This document shows positions 34,737-44,342 of a DNA stretch of 64,000 bases, one piece after another. The stretch spans positions 1,005,215 through 1,069,214 of the forward strand of contig ML976669.1 of NCBI GenBank assembly GCA_010015655.1, written 5' to 3'. Positions within the stretch are counted from its first letter, which is position 1, and every line of letters starts with the position of its first letter. The translations under genes and the position numbers were made by a program. Origin of the DNA: Bimuria novae-zelandiae CBS 107.79 (taxonomy: Eukaryota; Ascomycota; Dothideomycetes; Pleosporales; Didymosphaeriaceae). The notes beneath the pieces are model-generated. The model was not told the origin of the DNA. It saw only the letters and a list, made by a program, of their open reading frames with translations, and did no database searches.

Positions 34737-35600
34737 ATGTCGATTGCGCGCAGCTTCACCAAGCGCATGAAGCGGCCCACGAACGATGTCCCCGCCTCAC
34801 CAGCTTTGCCACCTGCCCGAAGCCAGAGTGTAAGAAGCCCTGGTCTGGCAATTGATCGTTCCAAAATTTCCGCACCTGTGGCTCTGGTATCGACGACAAA
34901 CATGCTGAGCTACAACGCCCCGGACATTGTGCCCGTCAAGACGCCCTCACCATCGTCCATTTCCACACATTCGGCAGATGATTCGGACCACAGCTTATCG
35001 ACACGCTCGAGGGCGTCGTCGCACGCTTCGCGGGACACGTTGACAGACGCCTCTTCAGTGGGCTCGTCGCCCACCTCGCCCACGCCAAACCACCTCTCCG
35101 GCTACTTCGCCGCTGCTAACCCCCACATCCGGAAATCCGCTTCTTCTGGCAACATCCGCAAATCGGCGTCGTTCAGCAACCTCCAGCAGCTGAAGGAGCA
35201 GGTCGAGGAAGAGCCAGCTGTCCCTGCGATCCCGGAGCGCGCCTTGTCACACAGTAAGCGGGCGCACGAGCGCCTCGCACAGAAGCGGTCCCTGCAGAAC
35301 ATGTCGCGCGGCCATTCGACGCGATCGTCCCGCGAGCACCGCGCATCCGTCGACATGTTCAACTCGGCCACCATCAAGGAAGAGGCGCACCCGTTCGGCA
35401 AGGAGCTCGAGCAGCTCAACGAGGTCGCTGAGGAGTTCGGTAATGCGGTGCACGAAGCAGAGCTTGAGGCTGACCTCGATGCTATGCGCAAGCGCAATCT
35501 GGCCGCGTTCTGCGCGGCAGATTATCTCGCGGAGATCCAGCCATTGTTTGCGATGCGGTTCGGCGGCGTGCCGCAGCCTGCGCCAATGGCGTGGATATAA
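34737..35600 (+). CDS. Conserved hypothetical Ser-rich protein
   Basis: Single-exon frame of 287 aa with a good start context (CCACCATG). It begins MSIARSFTKRMKRP and is Ser/Pro/Thr-rich and probably disordered over residues 15-130. A short internal repeat (IRKSASSGN, IRKSASFSN) follows. From about 200 a helical, Glu-rich segment (KELEQLNEVAEEFGNAVHEA) leads to a conserved-looking end (AFCAADYLAEIQPLFAMRFG). No catalytic motif or membrane segment. I recognise no named family; similar Ser-rich proteins exist in ascomycetes. G+C and codon use fit a real host gene. Confidence 0.75.
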   Translation: MSIARSFTKRMKRPTNDVPASPALPPARSQSVRSPGLAIDRSKISAPVALVSTTNMLSYNAPDIVPVKTPSPSSISTHSADDSDHSLSTRSRASSHASRDTLTDASSVGSSPTSPTPNHLSGYFAAANPHIRKSASSGNIRKSASFSNLQQLKEQVEEEPAVPAIPERALSHSKRAHERLAQKRSLQNMSRGHSTRSSREHRASVDMFNSATIKEEAHPFGKELEQLNEVAEEFGNAVHEAELEADLDAMRKRNLAAFCAADYLAEIQPLFAMRFGGVPQPAPMAWI

Positions 35601-37060
35601 CCTCGCATTATACCACACCATACTGCACTGCACTGCAGTGCAGCTTCACCGGCGTCCAGGAAGCAAAAGACATCCCGACGATACGATTCTACTTTTTATC
35701 TTTCTACTGTATATATTCCACCTTTCGAGCTCGCTCGATCACACATAATCTCTAGTGCCTAACACAAATTTCTTCACCACACCCCATTCATTTCCTATGT
35801 TATTCCTCCATCCTCGTTTGGTATGTTTGGATTGGGAAAGGCGTTATCATGTTTACTTCCCAAGGGAGGCTAAAAATTGGGTCGCACGTACCGGCCGTCC
35901 TATCTTTTACGATGTCATCTATATATGAGGCTATTGACTTGCGCTTGCTTTCCGACACGTTGGTGCGCGGAGGCTGGAGGGAGTTGGTGGTGCTATGCAG
36001 GTTTGTGAAGATGTAGCTGAGACTGAATCTACACTTGATGTTCAAATTACGAGTGCTTTGGGCGCGTACGTGTGAAGATGCGAGACTGTGTGACGCGATG
36101 CCTTGCTTCGAGCGCCTGACACCAAGGTTGTATGGTAGTCTGAGGTGCGTATGTAACCTCGATGAGTGACTGTGTCGCGCGCATGCGACGCCGCCCACCC
36201 AGCGTGTGGACGTAGTCGGCGAAAAGGAAGCAAGGTTTTGAACTGTTGGTCGGTGTGATTGGTAGCGTTTGTGGGGTGCGGTGTGGTGGGGTTGAGGTCT
36301 CGAGGACGTTGGCGCAGCACATGCACAGCGGCATCCTGAGGTCTGCTGGCTCTACACCAGACCTCCATGAAACCCGTCAGTAGAACGCCTTGCATTTTAC
36401 CGGCATTTGATTTGATTGAGTTCTCCTGCTCGCGTCTGCATGGCGCAAGAGTGGGCTGCTCGCTGCACGGGTCTTGAAAGGGAGTGCCGCGGTTCTAGTC
36501 GTGTGAGGGTAGGGTGTGCGTGGCGCGGTTGAGTGGGGAACTGGGTGTGCATCTGTGAGTGCGAGATTCCTTTCTAGGCTTTTATCGCACGTGCACGGAT
36601 TCACCGGTGCAGTGGAAGCTGATGATTTAATGAGGTCTTAGTGTTGAGGTAGTGGGTGCGTCTACCCATCAACCGAATTTGATCCTTCCTCGTCGTCGTC
36701 GTCGTCGTAGACTCGTGAGCTTCTAAAGAACGCGGAAGGCCGGGCGTGCCAACCCTCACCAAATCAAATTCTAGGATCGGGCGAAATTTCTTTGTCAAGG
36801 AAGTACATTTGGGCATAACCTCCTGCAAGGAAAAGCGGACGGCAGCGACTTCTAAGCTGTGTTGAACGTCCATGAAGTGTGTCAGTCAAGATTTCAGTCT
36901 TCAGTTACTCTCCGCCGACGCATGAAGATTGAACAAGTGAACTACAAAAGGTTCGAGCTTGAATGGATAAATTTAGGTTAAGCCCCAGGAAGGAGCTGCT
37001 GCTTCTAAACGCTGCTCGCAGTCCCTGTTAGTTCATGCAGCTTTATTTTTCCATGCACCT
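35601..37060. other. Intergenic with a (CGT)n microsatellite
   Basis: No supported gene. Contains the CGT microsatellite at 36691-36708. The left boundary of the decayed biosynthetic cluster lies near 37 kb. Confidence 0.4.
36691..36708. repeat. (CGT)6 microsatellite
   Basis: Six perfect CGT units. Confidence 0.9.
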
Positions 37061-38482
37061 ATGCCGGCTCGCATATTAAGGTGGACGTACGGACGTCAAA
37101 CCCTTCCTCCTTTATCTGATCTTGTCACTACAGCCTCTAATCGAATACTTCAACTTGCGAAAACTATCCATACAAACACGGAATTAATAAATGCTCATTT
37201 GACATCCCAGGGACAACCGACTCCTTCACTCGCAGCCGATAATCCACCCACAGTACTCTTTGGACATGGCCATCAGATTGACGTAGCTCGTCAGGCCGTG
37301 GTGGTTGCAACCGACGAGCTCCAGGCACTCATGTTAGGGACTACTGGGTTACTTAGTTCGCTCTTCGTACGTACCACACTCTAAATATATCTTATTACTG
37401 ACAAGAGAAGCACAACTCGCTCCTGAGCGTGCAGGCAATTATCAGGTTCAACCTAATCGATTTCCCAGAGGGAAAAGACGAGGTCTCTTTCGGGGAGCTT
37501 GCAGCAAATTGCGGACAGAACGAAGAAGAAGTGAGACGACTGCTCCGTCATGCCATGGCCTATCGGATCTTCTGCGAGCCCATAAAAGGCTATGTTGCGC
37601 ACACGGCAGCTTCCAAATGCCTAGCCGACGATCCGTTGATGAAAGCGTGGTTGGGCTTTGCTACTGAAGAACTGTGGCCGTCTGCCGTCAAAACTGTTGA
37701 CGCTTTGCAACGATGGCTAGATGTTCAGGAGCCAAACCAAACGGCCTTCAACATTGCGCATGAGACTGAACCTCTTTTTCGCTGAGATCGCTAAAGAGCC
37801 TGCGCACGACTTTCGTTATGCCGACGCTATGGGTTGGTTCAATTCTGGACCTGGCTTAGAGCCTACTGGACTGGTAGAGAGCTTTCCCTGGGACTAGTAC
37901 TATACTGTGGTAGACGTTGGTGGAAACACCGGACTCGTTAGCCAGGCAATCGCTAGCAATCGCTAGGAGGCATGGGTCAGTCAGGTTCATCGTACAGGAC
38001 CGCCCCGAAACCATTGCGGACGGAATCAAGAGACTTCGGTCTGAATCCAAAGACCAGATCACATTCACGGAACACGATTTCTTCGAAGCACAACCAATCG
38101 TCGTGGATGTGTACCTCTTCCGTTGGATTCTTCACGATTGGTCTGATACGTACGCGATCAAAATTTTGCGCGCATTGATCCCGGTTTTGAAGAAAAATGC
38201 AAAGGTCATATTGAATGAGTTTGTTCTGCCGCCACCAGGAGTAGCATCGGCTTTCACAAACAAGATCCTCAGGTGAGTAGGTGCCTTCACTTTGAAAGGC
38301 GGGCACTGACAGAGCATAGAACCATGGATCTCTCAATGCTAGAATTGCACAATGGAAAGGAAAGAGAAGTAGACGATTGGACAAAACTGTTAGAATTCTG
38401 TGACGCCAGGTTCCAGTTTGATGGTGTGATACGCCTTCCTGAATCCCGACTGGGAATTGTTCACACCACGTGGACCGCATGA
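37061..38482 (+). pseudogene. SAM-dependent O-methyltransferase (fungal secondary-metabolite type), broken
   Basis: Enzymes of this class methylate hydroxyls of secondary metabolites. Exon 1 is 37061-37366, then a 44-bp intron, and exon 2 starts at 37411. A winged-helix dimerisation region (VSFGELAANCGQNEEEVRRL) precedes the SAM-binding VVDVGGNTGLVSQAI and the catalytic-domain pieces FRWILHDWSD and KNAKVILNEFVLP. A last intron (38274-38320) leads to TMDLSMLELHNGKERE. Three lesions: a one-base shift near 37775-37785, a TAG at about 37897 in FPWD*YYTVVDVGG, and a 10-bp tandem duplication (CAATCGCTAG twice, about 37947-37966) that shifts the frame. Each half is otherwise well preserved, so loss looks fairly recent. 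Confidence 0.85.
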
Positions 38483-38518
38483 TTGTGTCTCATCGCCAGG
38501 GACGAAGATGTATTTAGG

Positions 38519-39365
38519 CTAGTCAAATCCTACCAATGGCTTCTGTGCAACCGTAACAGTTAGCGGCGTAGATATGGTAGCCCCCTTCTTGGAGTCCTCG
38601 CTTATTGTCGATATCTCTTCCGCCTTTGCCTTTGCCTCTGGCGAAGGCATGGGTAACTCGTCCTCCATCATTAGGTGCGCATCTGAGAACATCTTGGCCC
38701 ACTGAGGGGGGATGATATACACGTCCCTATTCGACTTCGTCATCCCCACTTCCTGGAGGGTCGATGCTAGATACCCCGTCGAATGATTCACACTGATGCT
38801 CTGAACTCTTCTCAAGGCAGCTTCGGCAGCCGGTGCTGGAACGTCGTTCCCGGGTCCTCGTTCTATATGTGACCCGGAAAGGTCCAGTTTGTCCCATTGA
38901 AGCCATCCACCTGGTTTGAGAAGCTTCATCAGATTGCGAATGATGTCTCTTGGATCATGGTTGCGAACCACGAAGATGACCAGCCGAACATGGACAATGT
39001 CGTATCGACCCAGCATCGACTCATCTGGCTCGTCGAACAGATCCCACTTTTCCAATCGTCTTATTCGAGGGAGAAGATCTTTTGGCGGGCATTAGTCGAG
39101 CGCGATGTCGAAGCCATCGACCTCCGCTGTTAGAAGTTCCGAACCGACGTCCAGAGGCCAGATCGCGGTCCCTGTCGCAACGTCCGCAATCCGACGAAAT
39201 CCAGACGTTGGGATGCTTGTGTAGATGTTGAAGCCGAGGACCTGCTTCCATAGGAAATGTGATAGGTTCAGGCGTGGCGAGGAAGCAAAACTCCGCCCAA
39301 GAATATAGCCATCCTTTGTTGCGGATATTGTGGTAATGGTGTATGTGGTAAGTTCGGTCTGTATC
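38519..39365 (-). pseudogene. LaeA/UMTA-like methyltransferase, broken
   Basis: A methyltransferase domain of the LaeA/UMTA kind, common in fungal secondary-metabolite clusters. The minus strand reads DGYILGRSFASSPRLNLSHF, RIADVATGTAIWPLDVGSEL (SAM motif I; normally G-T-G, here G-T-A), EVDGFDIALD, then TAA where Gln is expected. It continues CPPKDLLPR, MLGRYDIVHVRLVIFV and KPGGWLQWDKLDL to the end. No ATG exists in the frame; an ATA at 39363-39365 lies where the start would be (a G-to-A change would explain it). Start loss and premature stop mark it as a pseudogene. Convergent with the O-methyltransferase, 36 bp apart. Confidence 0.78.
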
Positions 39366-39693
39366 GTGGCCTCAATGCACTTCTTTGGAGTAAAAGTATG
39401 TTGGCAGTCTTATCGGCACATGTGCTTGCGCGTTTCTTCGAATCTGGCAACTCCTTTCTTTGTCCCATTTATAGTGCGCCATCGGTGACCTGACTTTAGC
39501 CCCAACTCTCAGTGTCCAGCATGGAAGTTCCGGATGAACGCGCAGTAGCTCCTCATTCTTGCACTACTGAGCGCGGCTCAGGAACGAATCAGGAAGGACA
39601 TCCTTGGGTTTCACGGTGTGAGATGCTTTATTGACTTGAGTTCATACGTGTAGACTTTCTATTTTGTCATTTCAAACCACAACCAACGCAATC

Positions 39694-41332
39694 ATGACTT
39701 CAATAACAAACAAGCCAATGTATTACTTGGTCTTTACAATTCTGATATACGCAGTCAGGATTGCATATAGGACTCTCACTCGTTACCGCACCACACGGAG
39801 GCTCGGGTGCAAAGAACCTCCTTCTCCGCCGCAGCATGACTGGCTTTTTGGACTGGATTTTGTGTACCAACAGATCGTGAATATCCAAAAGGATCACCGG
39901 AACGCATCCATACGTGAACTCCACGAGGAGCTCGGAAATACCTTCCTGAGCAAGTTCTACGGCAGCCGCAAAATACACACCATCGAGCGGCTAAATGTTC
40001 AGGCTGTCATGTCAACAAATTTCGAGAGCTGGGGAGTCCAGCCGCTGAGTATTTTCGTTTGAGCCATTGATAGGCAGAGGCATCATGGGAACTGACGGAC
40101 GTCTTTGGGAACATTATAGAGCCCTCCTGCGTCCAGCCTTTGCCCGCAAAGAGATTTCGGATCTTCCATCGCTCGAGACGCATGTCAAGAGCCTACTTGA
40201 CAAGATCCCGGGAGACGGTTCAACTGTGGACCTTCGTCCCCTATTCACAAGAATGGCTCTAGATGCTTCCTCGGAGATGCTATTCGGGGAATCGCTAGAC
40301 ATGCTAAGGAATCCAACCCCAGAGAACGAAGCGCGGCTCAGAGCCATGAACTATGGCCAGATGACTCTTGGCAAAAGGATGCAGCTTCCTCAATAGAACG
40401 TTTTCACCAGGGATTTCAAGCTCTGGGCCTCATGCAAGGCTGTACACAGCTTTGTCGAGGCTCGGATTGATGCAATTGCTCAGGCCGCGAAGGACGATAC
40501 CTCTCACTACGTCCTGGCTAGAGAGCTATTGAAAGAGACGGCAGATCGAACGACCATACGGAACGAGCTACTCAACGTCTTCCTACCAACCCACGAGGCG
40601 ACTGGGGTTGCGCTTACCAACATTTTCTTCAACATTGCACGACATCCCGAGGTCTGGAACAAGCTTCGTGCAGAAACACTTGCCGTGCCGCCTGGTCAAG
40701 AGATCACATTTGAATCCCTGCAAGGAATGAGGTATCTGCAAACAGTCGTCAACGAATCCTGTCAGCCCGTACCTTTACTACGTCCTGTTCTTAGAGTCTC
40801 CGCGCCTTCCCCATAGAGGGTTAGCGTCTGCTTGCTCCACCGTGTAGATAAACACTACCATAGGTAGATTAATCAACAACGTTACGGCTCACTTGCTGCC
40901 CTTGAGAAATCCCTGCGACTTAATCCTAGCATCGGCACGTCTCGTATTGCCCTTCGCGAGACCACTCTTCCCATTGGCGATGGAAGTACAGGCGACGCGC
41001 CGATCTACATTCGTAAGGGCGACATCTTCTCCATCAACTTCTACAGCCTACATCGAAGGAAGGATTTGTTCGGGGACGACGCCGAGGAGTTCAAGCCCGA
41101 GCGCTAGGATGAGTTCCAGCCGCCTCGTTGGGCATATCTTCCCTTCTCGGGTGGGCCTCGCATCTGTATAAGTCAGCAGATGGCGCTGACCCAGGCGGCT
41201 TACACGATTGTGAGGTTTCTGCAGAAGTTCAAGCATTTGCAGAATCGGGACACCGTGTGGGAGCTCCAAGAGCAATATACCTTGTCGACCCAAAGCAAGA
41301 ATGGGGCAAAGGTGGCTTTCACCGCAGCTTAA
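39694..41332 (+). pseudogene. Cytochrome P450 (CYP52-like), broken
   Basis: Membrane-anchored monooxygenase; the N-terminal helix MYYLVFTILIYAVRIAY is visible. Conserved pieces: GRGIMGTDGRLWEHYRALLR (helix C), an I-helix-like LPTHEATGVALTNIFF, [17 protein letters not shown], and the heme loop [12 protein letters not shown] with Cys at 41164-41166. Lesions: a frameshift near 40047, TAG at 40394-40396, K-helix ExxR reading KSLR (Glu to Lys), TAG at 41105-41107 where Trp is expected, and Gly to Ser after the heme Cys. Most are G-to-A or C-to-T, consistent with RIP. The CYP52 assignment rests on the heme-loop style and is moderate. Confidence 0.82.
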
Positions 41333-41604
41333 TTAGAATAGTCTGTTCAGTTTTAGTCACCTGGTACGATATGTATTGAATTTCCAAGTTCATTTGATTG
41401 GGTCAGCCTTCGGTAATGTACATCGCCTCAGACGACAGGGACCGTATGCAAGCGGACATACCCTGGGAAGGTGGCTCTTACGCCCTAGAAAAAGTCATAG
41501 AGTAGCCTAGGGTGACTCAACGTATTTCGGTTAGTTCTAGGAGGACATAGGTAGTGCGCTATCTGCGACTTTTTTGTGGGCGTGAGAGAGGTGGTACTCG
41601 CAGA
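41333..41604. other. Intergenic between P450 and first UstYa-like gene
   Basis: Promoter region of the downstream gene; no other feature seen. Confidence 0.4.
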
Positions 41605-42487
41605 ATGCCTTCAGACCAGAGTGAACCGTTTCTACCAAAGAAAGGCAGCGAGGATGGGGAAGATGCACTTGGTTACCAGCGCAATAAGAGTCGATCAGAT
41701 CGCTGGTTTTCCACCCACTCGCTCCGCATTTATGATGGACTTATATCGTGCTACACCATTTTTTCTTTCCTCATCATCGCTTCGCAGCTGAGAACAGCCA
41801 GATGCATAGCTCAGGATTATGGTGAGCTTTTCATAGAAGAGAAAATGAGGAAAACTCTAACACGCGCGTAGATCGTGAGCATGCCATCCCAGTAGATTTT
41901 ACCTTCAAGCCAACGATATCTCACAATCTTTCTGGAACTCCATATGCTGGAGAAAAGCCTACAGAGGTCTTCAAAGCGGCATGGGATGATCTTCTCCAGT
42001 CGATGAACATGCGTTTCTCGCAGGAAGAGATAGATGCGGTGAATCAAGAATCAGTGGCCTTGCTAGAGGGGGGCGGCTGCTTGGGCTGGTTCGGTGTCTT
42101 TCACAATCTTCATTGCGTGGTAAGTTCAGCAACCCCCAGAAGCATGCTAGTCAAGGCTGACACAAGAGCAGAAAATGATACACGAGCCCTTCGAAAGAGT
42201 TGAGCAATGTAATAGTACGAAGGAGGTTTCGGAAAAGGATAGAAAGCATGTGGACCACTATATCGAGCTTTTACGCCAAGCTGCCATGTGTCGGCTAGAT
42301 ACCTCGCTCACGACGTTCATCTGGCATGAATCGACGTATCTGCCCATGTTCAACGTGAGTGAATCCGCACATACGTGTGGACTGGGAAGCTTTAATGCAC
42401 ATAACAAAATCGAGGGTTCTTCGTGAAGATGAGATGAAGCGACTCAAGAACCCGCTTTTGGCGGCAGGAACTCGCTCTGGTTCTTGA
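41605..42487 (+). pseudogene. UstYa-like (DUF3328) protein 1, damaged
   Basis: UstYa/DUF3328 proteins install oxidative macrocycles or other oxidations on fungal RiPPs and related products. Exons 41605-41821, 41872-42120 and from 42173 join in frame. Order: cytosolic tail, one membrane helix (ISCYTIFSFLIIASQL), lumenal domain with the first HxxHC motif as HNLHC, then HVDHYIELLRQAAMCRLDTS. The second motif, expected as HxxHC, is HVDHY: the Cys is Tyr, a G-to-A change. Near 42368 the frame shifts (HTCGLGS versus VDWEALMHITKSRVLRED in the next frame), and the family-like end reaches a stop at 42487. Probably inactive. Confidence 0.82.
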
Positions 42488-42762
42488 CAGTATATATGTA
42501 AGGGATAAGATGGGTAGCAAGTAGGTATGAGAGACTGAGTTGATTGTAACAAGCTGAACAGAGAAACTGCTTAAGTAGCAGAACAGTAATCAGCAACGAG
42601 TCTACATCAGGTTTGTATCATGTGATATCGTACTCCACTCTAACAATATACCATAGATTATCAATTAATTCACTCGCGAGTGTAGTCTATTGATCACGTA
42701 CTCTCACTTTACCGCCGCCAATGGTTTATAATGATAGTATTCTCTATGTTCTATCTGAGCCA

Positions 42763-43562
42763 TCAACCGTGGTGGTGGTGACCATGTTCATGTTTATTGG
42801 AGTCGGGTGGAGACTGCGGTGCTCCAACATCCTCCCAATCCCTCATCCACTCCATCAGATGATTCCAGTTTCGACATTGATGAGCAGTCCCAAATCCAGT
42901 GACGCCTCCAAGCTGCAAGTTCTTGACCTCTACAGTGAGATCAGGAGTGCACATGAGTGTTTGCCGCAATAGATCAATACAATGCCGCATGTGCGGTGGT
43001 GAGATTTAAAACGGTAGCGTATCGATATCGACTGGGACCGACGACGTTGATGCGTCCAGAGCGGTCCAGTATGCTTCTCGAAGCGCGTTCTATTCATCGT
43101 AGTGTTAACTATGCTTTCTCGCTTCTAACGAACGACTGTACTTATCAGACAGTGCAGCCGATGGAAAACCGCATACGCAGATCGCTCTGGTGCAATCTCG
43201 GGATGGTTGAAGAACCCTCCCCTCTTAGGCAACAGGGTGTTCCAAAGGTCATCGCTCTGGTTGAAAGGTCTATCTCTCCATACTGGTATGTGCTCAAAGA
43301 CGCGTTGTTTGGTACCAAGGTATAAGGGAGAGGCGAGGGGAAAATCGTGATGTGGATGTTTCTGACCCAAGGCAAAACCAATCGACACCAATGCTGCCGA
43401 AGCAAGCACCATGTACACCCACTGTGGAACCCTGATAGCTGTGACAATTCTCCTTGTTAGAGCTTGAAATGACAAAGACGATCTTTGAGTCTCGTCCTCG
43501 CCTTCACAGTCACTCACTTTCGAGTACTTGGGCTTGCTGGCTGCCGCACTCGCACCCGTCAT
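42763..43562 (-). pseudogene. UstYa-like (DUF3328) protein 2, damaged
   Basis: Second DUF3328 protein. ATG at 43562; a cytosolic tail, membrane helix WVYMVLASAALVSIGFALG, then PERSAYAVFHRLHC with the first HxxHC (HRLHC). The second exon gives NALREAYWTALDAS and, after a TAA, SPPHMRHCIDLLRQTLMC with the second HxxHC intact (HMRHC). It ends in a His-rich tail (KHEHGHHHHG). Exon 1 should end at 43146 in phase with exon 2 at 43089, but the intron begins ATAAGT instead of GTAAGT. The TAA sits where Gln fits. Both are single RIP-type changes. Divergent from the precursor gene across about 480 bp. Confidence 0.83.
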
Positions 43563-44042
43563 CGACCGATGAGGGGCATGCAAAGTGGCTGCTTATAGAA
43601 GCTGATATCAAACCACACGCGTATGTCTTCGCCTCTCTGTTGCATATCTTCCAATATATACCCACCCTATCCTCTTCTGCATGCACCTTGCATAGGTAAT
43701 GCCGGCAACGCTAGGAAGTCTGAGTCCAAACGTCTACAGCTGCAAGTCTTCGGACTTCGCTGACTTCGCCTGAAGGGATCTTCCTATCCTTCCGAGGTTA
43801 CACCACATCGGTCGCCATAGAGCTTGTATGTGCCGGCTAAGCAGCATGGAGGTGTAGTCAATACAAGGTCTGAATGTGCTGACCCAGCTTCAGGTACCGA
43901 TCTCGTACCATAGGTATTTGAACCAGTACTGACTCTCAAAAGACTACGTTCCTGATCGCTTTGTCCTACCAAGCTGTCAACTTTCTCAACTGTGAAACAT
44001 CATCCGGTCCAAGCTCACACGTACTTCCATCACTCACTCAAG
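43563..44042. promoter_or_regulatory. Divergent promoter of UstYa-2 and the precursor peptide gene
   Basis: 480-bp interval between divergent starts. A TATA-like element on the minus strand (TATATATTGG at about 43651-43660) lies some 90 bp upstream of the UstYa-2 ATG. A CA-rich leader precedes the precursor ATG. Co-regulation is an inference. Confidence 0.5.
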
Positions 44043-44342
44043 ATGCGTTTCACTGCGATCATTGTGGCATACGAAACTGCGGCATTGGCTGCGCCGGTTG
44101 CCAAACCAGGAAGTCAGTACTTCTCTATCGAAACGTATTCACCATCTGACAAGTTAGATGCCATCGCATACCCGGAGTCTTACAAGAGAGAAGACGCAGC
44201 TATCGCTTATCCCGGGAGTTACAAATGGGACGCCGAGGTGGCCTACCCTGAGAGCTACAAGCGCGACGCTGAAGTGGCCTATTCGGAGAGTTACAAGAGG
44301 GAGGCCAACGGCAATGAGGCCCCATACCTGGAAAGCTACTAA
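44043..44342 (+). CDS. Candidate dikaritin-type RiPP precursor peptide with tandem Tyr-rich repeats
   Basis: 99-aa intronless frame. Residues 1-20 (MRFTAIIVAYETAALAAPVA) look like a secretion signal, although a Glu interrupts its core. Residues 39-86 are four 12-aa repeats of the form D-A-x-I/V-A-Y-P/S-E/G-S-Y-K-R (36-bp DNA units, 44157-44300), followed by a degenerate fifth ending PYLESY. Units 1, 3 and 4 end in KR, a Kex2 cleavage site; unit 2 ends in KW. Each unit begins with DA, as in spacers trimmed by dipeptidyl aminopeptidase. Signal peptide, repeated Tyr cores, Kex2 sites and adjoining DUF3328 genes are the hallmarks of fungal dikaritin RiPPs. The product is unknown. An alpha-pheromone-like precursor is the main alternative. 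Confidence 0.78.
   Translation: MRFTAIIVAYETAALAAPVAKPGSQYFSIETYSPSDKLDAIAYPESYKREDAAIAYPGSYKWDAEVAYPESYKRDAEVAYSESYKREANGNEAPYLESY
44157..44300 (+). repeat. Four 36-bp coding repeats of the precursor peptide
   Basis: Four consecutive 36-bp units encode the 12-residue repeats. Units differ mainly at silent positions and by C/T changes, including CCG to TCG (Pro to Ser, unit 4) and AGA/CGC to TGG (Arg to Trp, unit 2). Confidence 0.85.

Noticed and set aside
35800..36395. Overlapping minus-strand frames downstream of the 34737 gene
   Set aside because: Low-complexity, His/Thr/Arg-rich, no start context or domain; probably 3' and intergenic sequence.
43090..43145. AT-AC (U12-type) intron in UstYa-2
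   Set aside because: Acceptor is AG, the donor resembles a mutated GTAAGT, and RIP-type changes surround it.
44043..44342. Mating alpha-pheromone precursor
   Set aside because: KR/DA layout fits, but the cores are short, Tyr-paired and lack the pheromone style; two UstYa genes next door favour a RiPP. Kept as the main alternative.
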